From positions 1 to 6,656 of the forward strand of contig CACWUI010000066.1 in NCBI GenBank assembly GCA_902764045.1: a DNA stretch of 6,656 nucleotides. The letters run 5' to 3'. Made by a program: the position numbers and the translations under genes. Positions within the stretch are counted from its first letter, which is position 1. Each line of letters opens with the position of its first letter. Below the pieces are notes generated by a model. It saw nothing but the letters and a program-made list of their open reading frames with translations, was not told the origin of the DNA and did no database searches. This stretch comes from an uncultured Lachnospiraceae bacterium. GTDB taxonomy: Bacteria; Bacillota; Clostridia; Lachnospirales; Lachnospiraceae. This document shows, piece after piece, positions 1 through 5,993 of the stretch.

Positions 1-1623
1 TTTATCTATGGAATAAACTTCCTTTGCCATAAACTGTTTTTCCACACAATATTTCCATCCCTTTTCTATCACGCCTTTTCCTCTTGCAGGAATAAAAGAG
101 ATAAATTTCTGACCGTTATAAGTATAGTCGTAAATAAACTTTTTCGCCCTGTTTAAGTCGTATCGCTTTTTTAATTTCTTAAAACCCCTAAGCTCTTTTA
201 TTTCATCCGTTAAAGGAAGGTACTCGTTGTCCATGGCTTTTATCTCCGGCAGAAGCTTTGCGGGATTTACGTTTTTTAAAAATTCCGGACCTTTCAGATA
301 GTCCTCTATGGCTCTCATGACCATCCGTGCGGCTTTATAATTGTATTTGTACAGTTCCCGCTTAAGAACATCCTTTGCAAGATAAAAAATATCGTAATCC
401 TTAAACTCATCATGCAGAGCATGTATTATCAGTTCATTTCTTAACCCCAGATAGTATTCATTCACACCTGAAAATCTGTCGTAGAACCTTTCGTGTCTTA
501 CACCTATACCGTTTAAAGTGATCACTCCCACATTCTTTCTAACGGAATAATCCACATCATCATCACGGACAAAAAAGGGCATGGGCAGATTGTCCGGTGT
601 AGCCACGGACATTGGTATGCAACAGAACCACCAGGCAGAATACTGGGTGGGAACGTAAGGAATATAGTCCTCATTTGATATTACACGACTTAAAAATCTT
701 AAATCCTTAGGATCCTTTATGCCGCCCAAAAAGCCGTTTGACGCCATATGTCCCACATCCTCCAGCTGAAGATATGGCTTGTCTTCCCTTAGCATAGCGC
801 CGGCAATAAAGTTATCCTTAAACTCATCCTTAAGAAGAGACAGCAGGGCAAATACCCTCTCAAAACTTCCCCGGATAAACTCTATATCATCATCGGTCAG
901 TATTATATGAGTAGGTCTGTCTTCACGTGCATTGGACTCTATCATGCCTCTTGCCACACCGCCGGAGCCTCCGGTATTGGGATTGTGAACCACTCTTATC
1001 TTATCGTCTTCGAGTTCCTCCAGCTCTTTTGAACCGCCGTTATCCACAATAAGCCAGTCGAAATGAGGCGCGAGTCTTTCGTCGGAAAAAATCTGTTGAT
1101 TAAGTCCTTCCGCGTTTTTTCTGATGTAATCTTCTTTTTTGTAGGTTGTGGTAATAATGCCTATCTTGGGACGTTTAATATATTCGGAATCTGCCAGACA
1201 GAAATACCCCCCGCCAAAGATCAGGGTGTTCTCCAGGGGCACAATAGTAAAAGATACGATATTAAAATCTTTTTTGGGTATTTCCAGCTTTACCGAAGAT
1301 TTTCTTTTTAACTCATAATTTTCTGAAAATACAAGTTTCTTAATGATCCTTTTTTCTTTCGTCTTATAACCGAAAAGTTCAATGCAAAAGGAACCTTTCA
1401 TCTTAAGTTCCAAAAAAAAGCTGTCGGCCATGGAATGCCTCATCCATTTTGAAAGAGAAAAACTGTTGAAATATGTACTGAAATCACAGTCTTCGTCAAT
1501 TACATACCCCTGCTTTTCAGCGTTCCATCCGGGAAGGGATCCTCTGCAGATAAGTTCGGGGATCTCGTCTTTTTTGGCATCCCCGGGAAGTATTATGTTG
1601 TGTAATAAAAATTTTTCATTCAT
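1..1623 (-). CDS. GlfT2-like galactofuranosyltransferase (GT2), C-terminus cut by window edge
   Basis: The minus strand is open from an ATG at 1623-1621 to the window edge (541 codons, no stop), so the C-terminus is missing. An in-frame TAA lies four codons upstream, so this ATG is the first available start, although no clear Shine-Dalgarno precedes it. Residues 1-150 look like an N-terminal beta-rich domain. A GT-A fold follows: IGIITTTYKK from 154, HNPNTGGSGGVARGM from 213, the metal-binding DDD at 244-246, WW at 331-332, DD at 355-356 and RHERF with His377. This order and spacing match the mycobacterial arabinogalactan galactofuranosyltransferase GlfT2 as I recall it (DDD, WW, Asp-Asp catalytic base, metal-binding His). 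That family transfers galactofuranose from UDP-Galf to a growing cell-surface glycan on the cytoplasmic face. GlfT2 is about 640 residues, so about 100 are probably outside the window. The exact acceptor and sugar are inference; a rhamnosyl or other GT2 transferase is the alternative. Confidence 0.85.
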   Translation of the reverse strand, partial: MNEKFLLHNIILPGDAKKDEIPELICRGSLPGWNAEKQGYVIDEDCDFSTYFNSFSLSKWMRHSMADSFFLELKMKGSFCIELFGYKTKEKRIIKKLVFSENYELKRKSSVKLEIPKKDFNIVSFTIVPLENTLIFGGGYFCLADSEYIKRPKIGIITTTYKKEDYIRKNAEGLNQQIFSDERLAPHFDWLIVDNGGSKELEELEDDKIRVVHNPNTGGSGGVARGMIESNAREDRPTHIILTDDDIEFIRGSFERVFALLSLLKDEFKDNFIAGAMLREDKPYLQLEDVGHMASNGFLGGIKDPKDLRFLSRVISNEDYIPYVPTQYSAWWFCCIPMSVATPDNLPMPFFVRDDDVDYSVRKNVGVITLNGIGVRHERFYDRFSGVNEYYLGLRNELIIHALHDEFKDYDIFYLAKDVLKRELYKYNYKAARMVMRAIEDYLKGPEFLKNVNPAKLLPEIKAMDNEYLPLTDEIKELRGFKKLKKRYDLNRAKKFIYDYTYNGQKFISFIPARGKGVIEKGWKYCVEKQFMAKEVYSIDK

Positions 1624-1678
1624 GAAACCATTTTATTGTTTTTTCAGGTTTTATTCAACCGAAAATCGTTAATTTTAC

Positions 1679-1707
1679 GGGACAAAAACAGTATTTTGGC
1701 GTATAAT
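1679..1707 (+). promoter_or_regulatory. Sigma-A-type promoter of the surface-protein operon
   Basis: A perfect -10 hexamer TATAAT lies at 1702-1707, with GGGACA (four of six matches to TTGACA) at 1679-1684 and a 17-base spacer. Transcription would start near 1713-1715, giving a leader of about 36 bases before the ATG at 1751. No equally good promoter was found for the divergent glycosyltransferase; TAAAAT on the minus strand near 1672-1677 is a weak -10 candidate without a -35. Confidence 0.65.
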
Positions 1708-1740
1708 AAAGCCGAAAATTTTGGTTAATAATTCCTACAC

Positions 1741-1745
1741 GGAGG
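1741..1745 (+). promoter_or_regulatory. Ribosome binding site that sets the start at 1751
   Basis: GGAGG sits five bases before the ATG at 1751. The frame is also open from an upstream TTG at 1721, but that start has no ribosome binding site and would put ten polar residues before the signal peptide. The 1751 start is therefore preferred. Confidence 0.85.
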
Positions 1746-1750
1746 TTTTT

Positions 1751-3391
1751 ATGATAAAAAAAGGCAGATTATTACTATTGGCACCGGCATTTTTAGGTTT
1801 GGGATTATCGGTTTTGCCCGCACAGGTTCATGCTGAGGCGGCTAAAGATAATACCGTAACGGAAAGCACTGCCGGCTGGACAAAGGATGCAGGGAAATGG
1901 AAATATATCGGTTCCGACGGGAATGCCCTTGTGGGATGGCACTATCTCTCAAAAAGGAACTCCCCGGAAAAAATGGACTGGTTTTTATTTGATTCTCAGG
2001 GACAACTGGTGACTTTTTCTCCAAAGGTTACCGGGGAATTATTCGGCACTCTTATTGATGAACCTGCAAGTTCAGCAACGCCTGCCGTTATAAAAAACGG
2101 CTGGTATGAGATCTCGGGTAATGACGGCTATTATCTTGAGGGAACTTTAGCCGGCGACTATCAGATCTTAAAATATTCCGACGGCATTTTTACAAGTGTT
2201 GATGCCAATGGAGTAAGTGACAGGGGCGGAGCACTTTCATTAAGTAAAAAAAGTAATGAAAGCACCCAGAAATGGTGGGCATCAGCAAATGATGACGGGT
2301 CCTATATCCTCATCAATGAAGCCACCGGCTTACAGCTTGAAGCAAATGCAAATGAGTTTTCAGGCTACAGAGGGGCAGAGAAAAAAACGATCACTCTTAA
2401 GAAAGCCGGCGTAAGACCCGAGTATTTCGGAGCAAAAGGAGACGGTGTCACTGATGATACTGAAGCTATCATCAAAGCCATCAACAGCAGCAATATCGTA
2501 GAGTTCAAAAAAAGATACAACACTTCCGAAACCATTGTTATTGATAAAGATAACATGACTTTTCTCGGCGACGACGGCGGCATGATCGTTACACACCCCG
2601 GTCTTACGGTATTCCGGGTCAAAGGAAAGAATGTGACCTTTGACGGGGTCTCATTTATGGGAAGTTACACAAGAGAGCAGTCAACCGATAAAGCATGTAT
2701 TTTTTATCAGACAGACACAAAAGACGAGGATGTGGTGGATTATAATGCAGTTATCAAAAACTGCAAATTTATAAATACAGGTCTTCGCGGGGTACATGTT
2801 CATTCCGTATGGGTTTCAAAGTCGGATTTTACCCCCCTTCGCATAGCAAGCAATATAACCGTTAAGGACTGTATGTTTGACGGACATAAGATCGGGGTTT
2901 GCTGCAGCGGTCCGGATAATGTAACGGTAGATCACTGCTCATTCAGCAATGCTTTTTATGAGCACATCACCTTTGACTGGAGAAGCAGGCACTGCCGGGC
3001 GATCAATAATACTTTTAACGGTCACGAGGGCGGCATCGGCTCCATAGGAATTGATTCGGCAGAAGACATTGAAATAAAAAACAATGAATTTTTTAATACC
3101 GTTCTTTACGGTATAACCATAAGCGCCCAGACCCGCACAAATAAAGATGTGGTTATTTCCGATAACACCTTTAATTACAGCGGCGGGATAGGCGGCATAC
3201 ATTTTAATGTATATGAACAGGGTCCTTCGGGAGAAAATGTCACAGTAAGAAACAACGTCTTTAATACCGGAAAAGGATATTCCGTATTGGTCGACTCTGC
3301 GGGTAATAATATTGTCTTCGAGGGTAACACTTACAATAAAAATACCCCGGTGATCAACGGCTCTTCGTCCACAATAAAAACAGATTTTTAA
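1751..3391 (+). CDS. Secreted wall-binding protein with pectate-lyase-3 type beta-helix
   Basis: A 546-residue exported protein. Residues 1-28 are a signal peptide (KK, then a Leu/Ala-rich core, probable cleavage after AQVHA). Residues 41-88 hold one Gly-Trp wall-binding module (GWTKDAGKWKY, then GWHYL and DWFLFDSQG). Residues 113-215 contain GWYEISGNDGYY and a QKWW with a following GLQLEA, which resembles a ricin-type beta-trefoil fragment. From 221 the sequence EYFGAKGDGVTDDTEAI marks the start of a pectate-lyase-3 (PF12708-type) right-handed beta-helix. That helix runs to the end through Asn/Val/Phe-rich coils such as NVTFDGVSF, NITVKDCMF and NVTVRNNVF. Such helices occur in extracellular polysaccharide lyases, glycosidases, epimerases and phage tailspikes. 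The fold does not reveal the catalytic residues, so substrate and activity are unknown. It is the first gene of an operon, 25 bases before the next. A role in binding or processing surface or host polysaccharide is inferred. Confidence 0.9.
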   Translation: MIKKGRLLLLAPAFLGLGLSVLPAQVHAEAAKDNTVTESTAGWTKDAGKWKYIGSDGNALVGWHYLSKRNSPEKMDWFLFDSQGQLVTFSPKVTGELFGTLIDEPASSATPAVIKNGWYEISGNDGYYLEGTLAGDYQILKYSDGIFTSVDANGVSDRGGALSLSKKSNESTQKWWASANDDGSYILINEATGLQLEANANEFSGYRGAEKKTITLKKAGVRPEYFGAKGDGVTDDTEAIIKAINSSNIVEFKKRYNTSETIVIDKDNMTFLGDDGGMIVTHPGLTVFRVKGKNVTFDGVSFMGSYTREQSTDKACIFYQTDTKDEDVVDYNAVIKNCKFINTGLRGVHVHSVWVSKSDFTPLRIASNITVKDCMFDGHKIGVCCSGPDNVTVDHCSFSNAFYEHITFDWRSRHCRAINNTFNGHEGGIGSIGIDSAEDIEIKNNEFFNTVLYGITISAQTRTNKDVVISDNTFNYSGGIGGIHFNVYEQGPSGENVTVRNNVFNTGKGYSVLVDSAGNNIVFEGNTYNKNTPVINGSSSTIKTDF

Positions 3392-3403
3392 TCAAGCTTT
3401 TTT

Positions 3404-3409
3404 AAGGAG
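3404..3409 (+). promoter_or_regulatory. Ribosome binding site of the second operon gene
   Basis: AAGGAG lies seven bases before the ATG at 3417, inside the 25-base gap after the upstream stop codon. No promoter or terminator fits in this gap, which supports co-transcription of the two genes. Confidence 0.85.
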
Positions 3410-3416
3410 AAAAGAT

Positions 3417-4598
3417 ATGAAAAAATCAATAGGATTTAAAGCAAAATTATTCGGTTTGGCGATTTTATCGGCAGGAGCTGCCACTACTTTACCTGCATTA
3501 GCGCCACAGATAACAATGGCACAGGAGGCAGACACCTCTGATAAAACCAATGATATGTATGAGATCGTCAGAAAAATAAACATTTTTTATAAAAACAACG
3601 ATGGCTCTGTAACTAAAGGAAAACCCCTTTCACAAAAAGGTTATGTTTCAAACAAAAGCATGAAATTCACCTTTAAGGAGCTTAAAGTCAAGGATCTTTT
3701 CGGTGGCAATCTGGGCAACTGGAAGCCTGACAGGGAAACCATTCCTTCTGTCACAGCAACCTTTAACAATCCTCCGGCAGATGTGAGCATTTATCTTTCT
3801 CAGGATACTTCCAAAACTGTTGAGGAATCCAGGACAATAAAAAGAACCATTAAATATTTCATACAGGATGAGAACGGAAAGAAGTCCCCTGCAGGAAGCA
3901 AGTCTAACAGTGTGACTTTTATGCGCTATGTCCGTATAACAACTGACGGAAAAAAGGTTAAGACCCCCTGGTCAGGAACCCATACATTTGAATCAGTCAC
4001 CGTGCCTGCCAAAAGCGGCTACACTCCCAATATAAAAACCGTTCCGGCAAAAACCGTTAAACCCACCGATTCTGATATTGTGGTTGAGGTAATCTATAAA
4101 AAGAACTCTTCAAAGAAGACATCCAAAAACGGATGGTATAAAGAAAACGGCGGTTTTAAATATTATAAAAACGGCGTTGCCTACAAGGGCTGGCACAAAA
4201 TGGGTAAAGCAGAGGGCGAGAAACAAGAGCATTGGAGTTATTTCGGCAATGACGGTAAGATCTACACCGGCTGGCACAAAATGGGAAAAACAGAAGGTGA
4301 AACAAAGGAGCACTGGAGTTATTTCGGAGATAACGGCTGGCTCCGCACAAACTGGCAGCAAATGGGAAAGGGTACAAATAACCCCGATGGCAATAACGCC
4401 AGGCACTGGTCATATTTCGGCCCTAACGGGTGGCTGAGAACCGGTATTCAGGAAATGGGAAAAGGCACAAGCAATCCCGACGGTAACGCCGCGAAGCATA
4501 AGAGTTACTTCGGAAATAACGGATGGTTAGTAGTAAACAGGAAATTCACTCTGTCAGGAAAAATATATATTGCAGACAATCGTGGATGGCTCAAATGA
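3417..4598 (+). CDS. Secreted MucBP-like adhesin with C-terminal wall-binding repeats
   Basis: A 393-residue exported protein. Residues 1-35 form a signal peptide (MKKS, hydrophobic Leu/Ala core, probable cleavage after ITMA). Residues 139-228 fit the MucBP/Mub-B2 pattern: RTIKYFIQDENGK, SVTF with a following Arg, a Trp-Ser turn, VPAKSGYTP, VPAKTVKP and a final DIVVEVIYKK. Residues 50-135 look like a divergent copy (VRKINIFYKNNDG, then IPSVTATF). Residues 239-393 are Gly-Trp wall-binding repeats (GWHKMGK, then HWSYFG, four well-formed units and a worn last one). There is no LPXTG sorting signal and no C-terminal membrane segment, so attachment is probably non-covalent through the repeats. MucBP-type domains in lactobacilli and streptococci bind mucin or other glycoproteins; that ligand is assumed here, not shown. 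It follows the beta-helix gene in the same operon and is followed by a strong terminator. Confidence 0.88.
   Translation: MKKSIGFKAKLFGLAILSAGAATTLPALAPQITMAQEADTSDKTNDMYEIVRKINIFYKNNDGSVTKGKPLSQKGYVSNKSMKFTFKELKVKDLFGGNLGNWKPDRETIPSVTATFNNPPADVSIYLSQDTSKTVEESRTIKRTIKYFIQDENGKKSPAGSKSNSVTFMRYVRITTDGKKVKTPWSGTHTFESVTVPAKSGYTPNIKTVPAKTVKPTDSDIVVEVIYKKNSSKKTSKNGWYKENGGFKYYKNGVAYKGWHKMGKAEGEKQEHWSYFGNDGKIYTGWHKMGKTEGETKEHWSYFGDNGWLRTNWQQMGKGTNNPDGNNARHWSYFGPNGWLRTGIQEMGKGTSNPDGNAAKHKSYFGNNGWLVVNRKFTLSGKIYIADNRGWLK
4188..4595 (+). repeat. Tandem wall-binding repeats, 81-81-93-93 bp plus partial
   Basis: Successive units start at 4188, 4269, 4350, 4443 and 4536, giving lengths of 81, 81, 93 and 93 bases and a final 60-base remnant. 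Each codes for a (G/N)WxxMGK turn followed by H(W/K)SYFG and an Asn-Gly turn. The 93-base units carry four extra residues in the GTxNPDGN loop. The first two units are very similar at the base level, as are units three and four in their loops. This suggests duplication of a unit, change in loop length, then a second duplication. Confidence 0.85.
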
Positions 4599-4619
4599 TA
4601 ATTACTATTTTGCGAAAAT

Positions 4620-4662
4620 AAGAAACGGAGCTGAGGGGCCCCCTCAACTCCGTTTCTTTTTT
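4620..4662 (+). terminator. Rho-independent terminator of the surface-protein operon
   Basis: An arm at 4620-4630 (AAGAAACGGAG) pairs with 4648-4658. After a single C/A mismatch, TGAGGG at 4632-4637 pairs with CCCTCA at 4641-4646 around a small GC-rich loop. Six T follow at 4657-4662. It lies 22 bases after the stop codon of the adhesin gene. On the minus strand the stem is followed by a weaker T-rich stretch, so it may also back up termination of lysS. Confidence 0.9.
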
Positions 4663-4675
4663 ATATAAACACGAT

Positions 4676-4707
4676 AAAAAAAGCCCCCCCTTAACGGGGA
4701 AGCTTTT
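4676..4707 (-). terminator. Rho-independent terminator of lysS, overlapping its stop codon
   Basis: Read on the minus strand, AAAAGCUUCCCC (4707-4696) pairs over 12 bp with 4690-4679, using two G-U pairs, around the loop GUUAA. It ends in a run of seven U at 4682-4676. The stem begins inside the TAA stop codon (4708-4706), so gene end and terminator are fused. On the plus strand the two G-U pairs become A/C mismatches, so it should work mainly for lysS. Confidence 0.85.
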
Positions 4708-5899
4708 AACCAAGGGACTTGAGTGTGGGGAACAACAACACGTCTCTTATACTGTTCTCATTTGTAAGAAGCATAACCAGCCTGTCTATGCCGATGCCAA
4801 CACCTCCCGTAGGCGGCATACCGTAAGCGAGTGCGTTGAGGAAGTCCTCGTCTAAAGACTGTGCCTCATCATCTCCTGCCGCTTTCAGAGCTTCCTGAGC
4901 CTCAAAACGCTGTCTCTGGTCAATAGGGTCGTTCAGCTCGGAGTATGCGTTGGCAAGCTCTCTGCCCGCCACAAACAGCTCAAATCTTTCCGTAAGGCCG
5001 TTGGAACCCGGCTTCTTCTTGGTAAGAGGTGATATCTCGATAGGGTGGTCAATAACGAATGTGGGCTGCACCAGCTTTTCCTCGCAGAATTCTTCAAAGA
5101 AAAGACTGAGGATATCTCCTCTCTCATGTCTGTCCTCGAACTCCACACCCTTTTCTTTGGCAATGGCTTTGGCCGCTGCGGTGTCGGGAATAGTGTCAAA
5201 ATCCACGCCGGCATACTTCTTTACCGCATCCACCATGGTTATCTTCTCAAAAGGCTTTTCAAAATCAAGTTCGATCACCTCGCCATTGCCATCCTCATCC
5301 TTCTTCCCGTAAGGAACTACGGCAGTTCCGTTTACTTTTTTACATACATCACGGATAAGACTCTCGGTGATCTCCATCATTCCGTTGTAATCCGTGTATG
5401 CCTGATAAAGCTCAAGCAGCGTAAATTCAGGATTGTGTCTTGTATCCACACCCTCGTTTCTGAATACACGGCCGATCTCATATACTCTTTCAAGACCTCC
5501 CACAATAAGTCTCTTCAGGTACAGCTCAAGCGAAATACGAAGATTGATATCCTGGTCAAGCGCATTGTAATGTGTCGTAAAAGGTCTTGCGGCAGCACCG
5601 CCCGCATTTTCCACAAGAAGGGGCGTCTCCACCTCTATAAACTCACGACCGTTAAGGAAATTCCTGATTTCTGCTAATATTTGCGAACGCTTGATAAAAG
5701 TGTCTCTTACCTCGGGATTCACGATAAGATCCACGTATCTCTGGCGGTATCTCTGGTCCGTATCTTTCAATCCATGGAACTTCTCAGGCAGTACCTGGAG
5801 ACTTTTTACAAGGAGAGTTATCTCGGAAACATGGATGGATGTTTCTCCTGTCTTGGTCTTGAAAACGGTACCCTTTACACCTACGATGTCACCTATGTC
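4706..5899 (-). pseudogene. lysS: 5'-truncated lysyl-tRNA synthetase (class II)
   Basis: The minus strand encodes about 397 residues of class II LysRS, which joins lysine to tRNA-Lys in the cytoplasm. It begins in the OB-fold anticodon-binding domain (DIGDIVGVKG, then FKTKTGE and LPEKFHGLKDTDQRYRQRY). It continues through motif 1 (EFIEVETPLL), motif 2 (GRVFRNEGVDTRHNPEFT, about 5475-5420) and motif 3 (GGVGIGIDR, 4807-4781), and ends in LLFPTLKSLG. Normal bacterial LysRS has about 490-500 residues, so about the first 100 are absent. Upstream of 5899 the sequence is no longer LysRS-like; it becomes the antisense of a cysS fragment. The frame stays open to a TAG at 5992-5990 but contains no ATG or GTG start. 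A TTG at 5770-5768 exists, but it lies inside the conserved LKDTDQRYRQRY region without a ribosome binding site. As it stands the gene is broken, unless the junction is an artefact. The catalytic core shows no frameshift or decay, so the break is recent or artificial. Confidence 0.9.
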
Positions 5900-5977
5900 A
5901 GTAATTTTACTGATGTCGATGATAAAATCATCAATCGTGCAATTGAAGAAGGTATCAGCGAAGAAGAAGTTGATTAA
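5882..5977 (+). pseudogene. cysS: Cysteinyl-tRNA synthetase fragment (31 codons)
   Basis: The plus strand encodes YDVTYV, SNFTDVDDKIINRA and IEEGISEEEVD, then TAA. This matches the conserved segment of class I CysRS that follows the HIGNARP signature by about 20-25 residues (for example the YDVQYVSNFTDVDDK stretch that I recall in Bacillus CysS). Neither the preceding CysRS N-terminus nor its remaining 400 or so residues are present. Upstream sequence is antisense lysS; downstream it runs straight into the leader of the prepilin gene. The frame is open back to an ATG at 5681, but those upstream codons are only the complement of lysS. It cannot encode a working enzyme. Confidence 0.85.
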
Positions 5978-5978
5978 A

Positions 5979-5983
5979 GGGAG
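5979..5983 (+). promoter_or_regulatory. Ribosome binding site of the prepilin-like gene
   Basis: GGGAG lies two bases after the cysS-fragment stop codon and ten bases before the ATG at 5994. A second in-frame ATG at 6003 would be 19 bases away, so 5994 is the better start. No promoter was recognised in the short sequence before it. Confidence 0.65.
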
Positions 5984-5993
5984 CGTGATCTAT

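Noticed and set aside
1063..1672. Two plus-strand open frames of 82 and 96 codons (1063-1311, 1382-1672).
   Set aside because: They are antisense to the clearly coding glycosyltransferase, lack ribosome binding sites and show no recognisable family.
4110..4437. Open frames on both strands across the wall-binding repeats.
   Set aside because: The repetitive DNA of the adhesin gene keeps other frames open; codons and context support only the 3417-4598 frame.
4950..5677. Plus-strand open frames of 120 and 210 codons opposite lysS.
   Set aside because: They are complements of highly conserved LysRS codons and the translated peptides resemble nothing.
5681..5881. Upstream part of the plus-strand frame that ends in the cysS fragment, with a formal ATG at 5681.
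   Set aside because: These codons are only the complement of lysS. The ATG has no ribosome binding site, so the cysS-like part is treated as a fragment starting near 5882 and not as a 98-residue gene.
5771..5989. A simple frameshift explaining the missing LysRS N-terminus.
   Set aside because: LysRS stays in one frame to DIGDIV at 5899. Beyond that the DNA is a recognisable CysRS segment on the other strand, so the change is a rearrangement or chimera and not a one-base error.
4706..5989. A deliberate new fusion protein read through the whole minus-strand frame.
   Set aside because: The extra N-terminal codons are the antisense of cysS, no ATG or GTG start exists in them, and there is no ribosome binding site.
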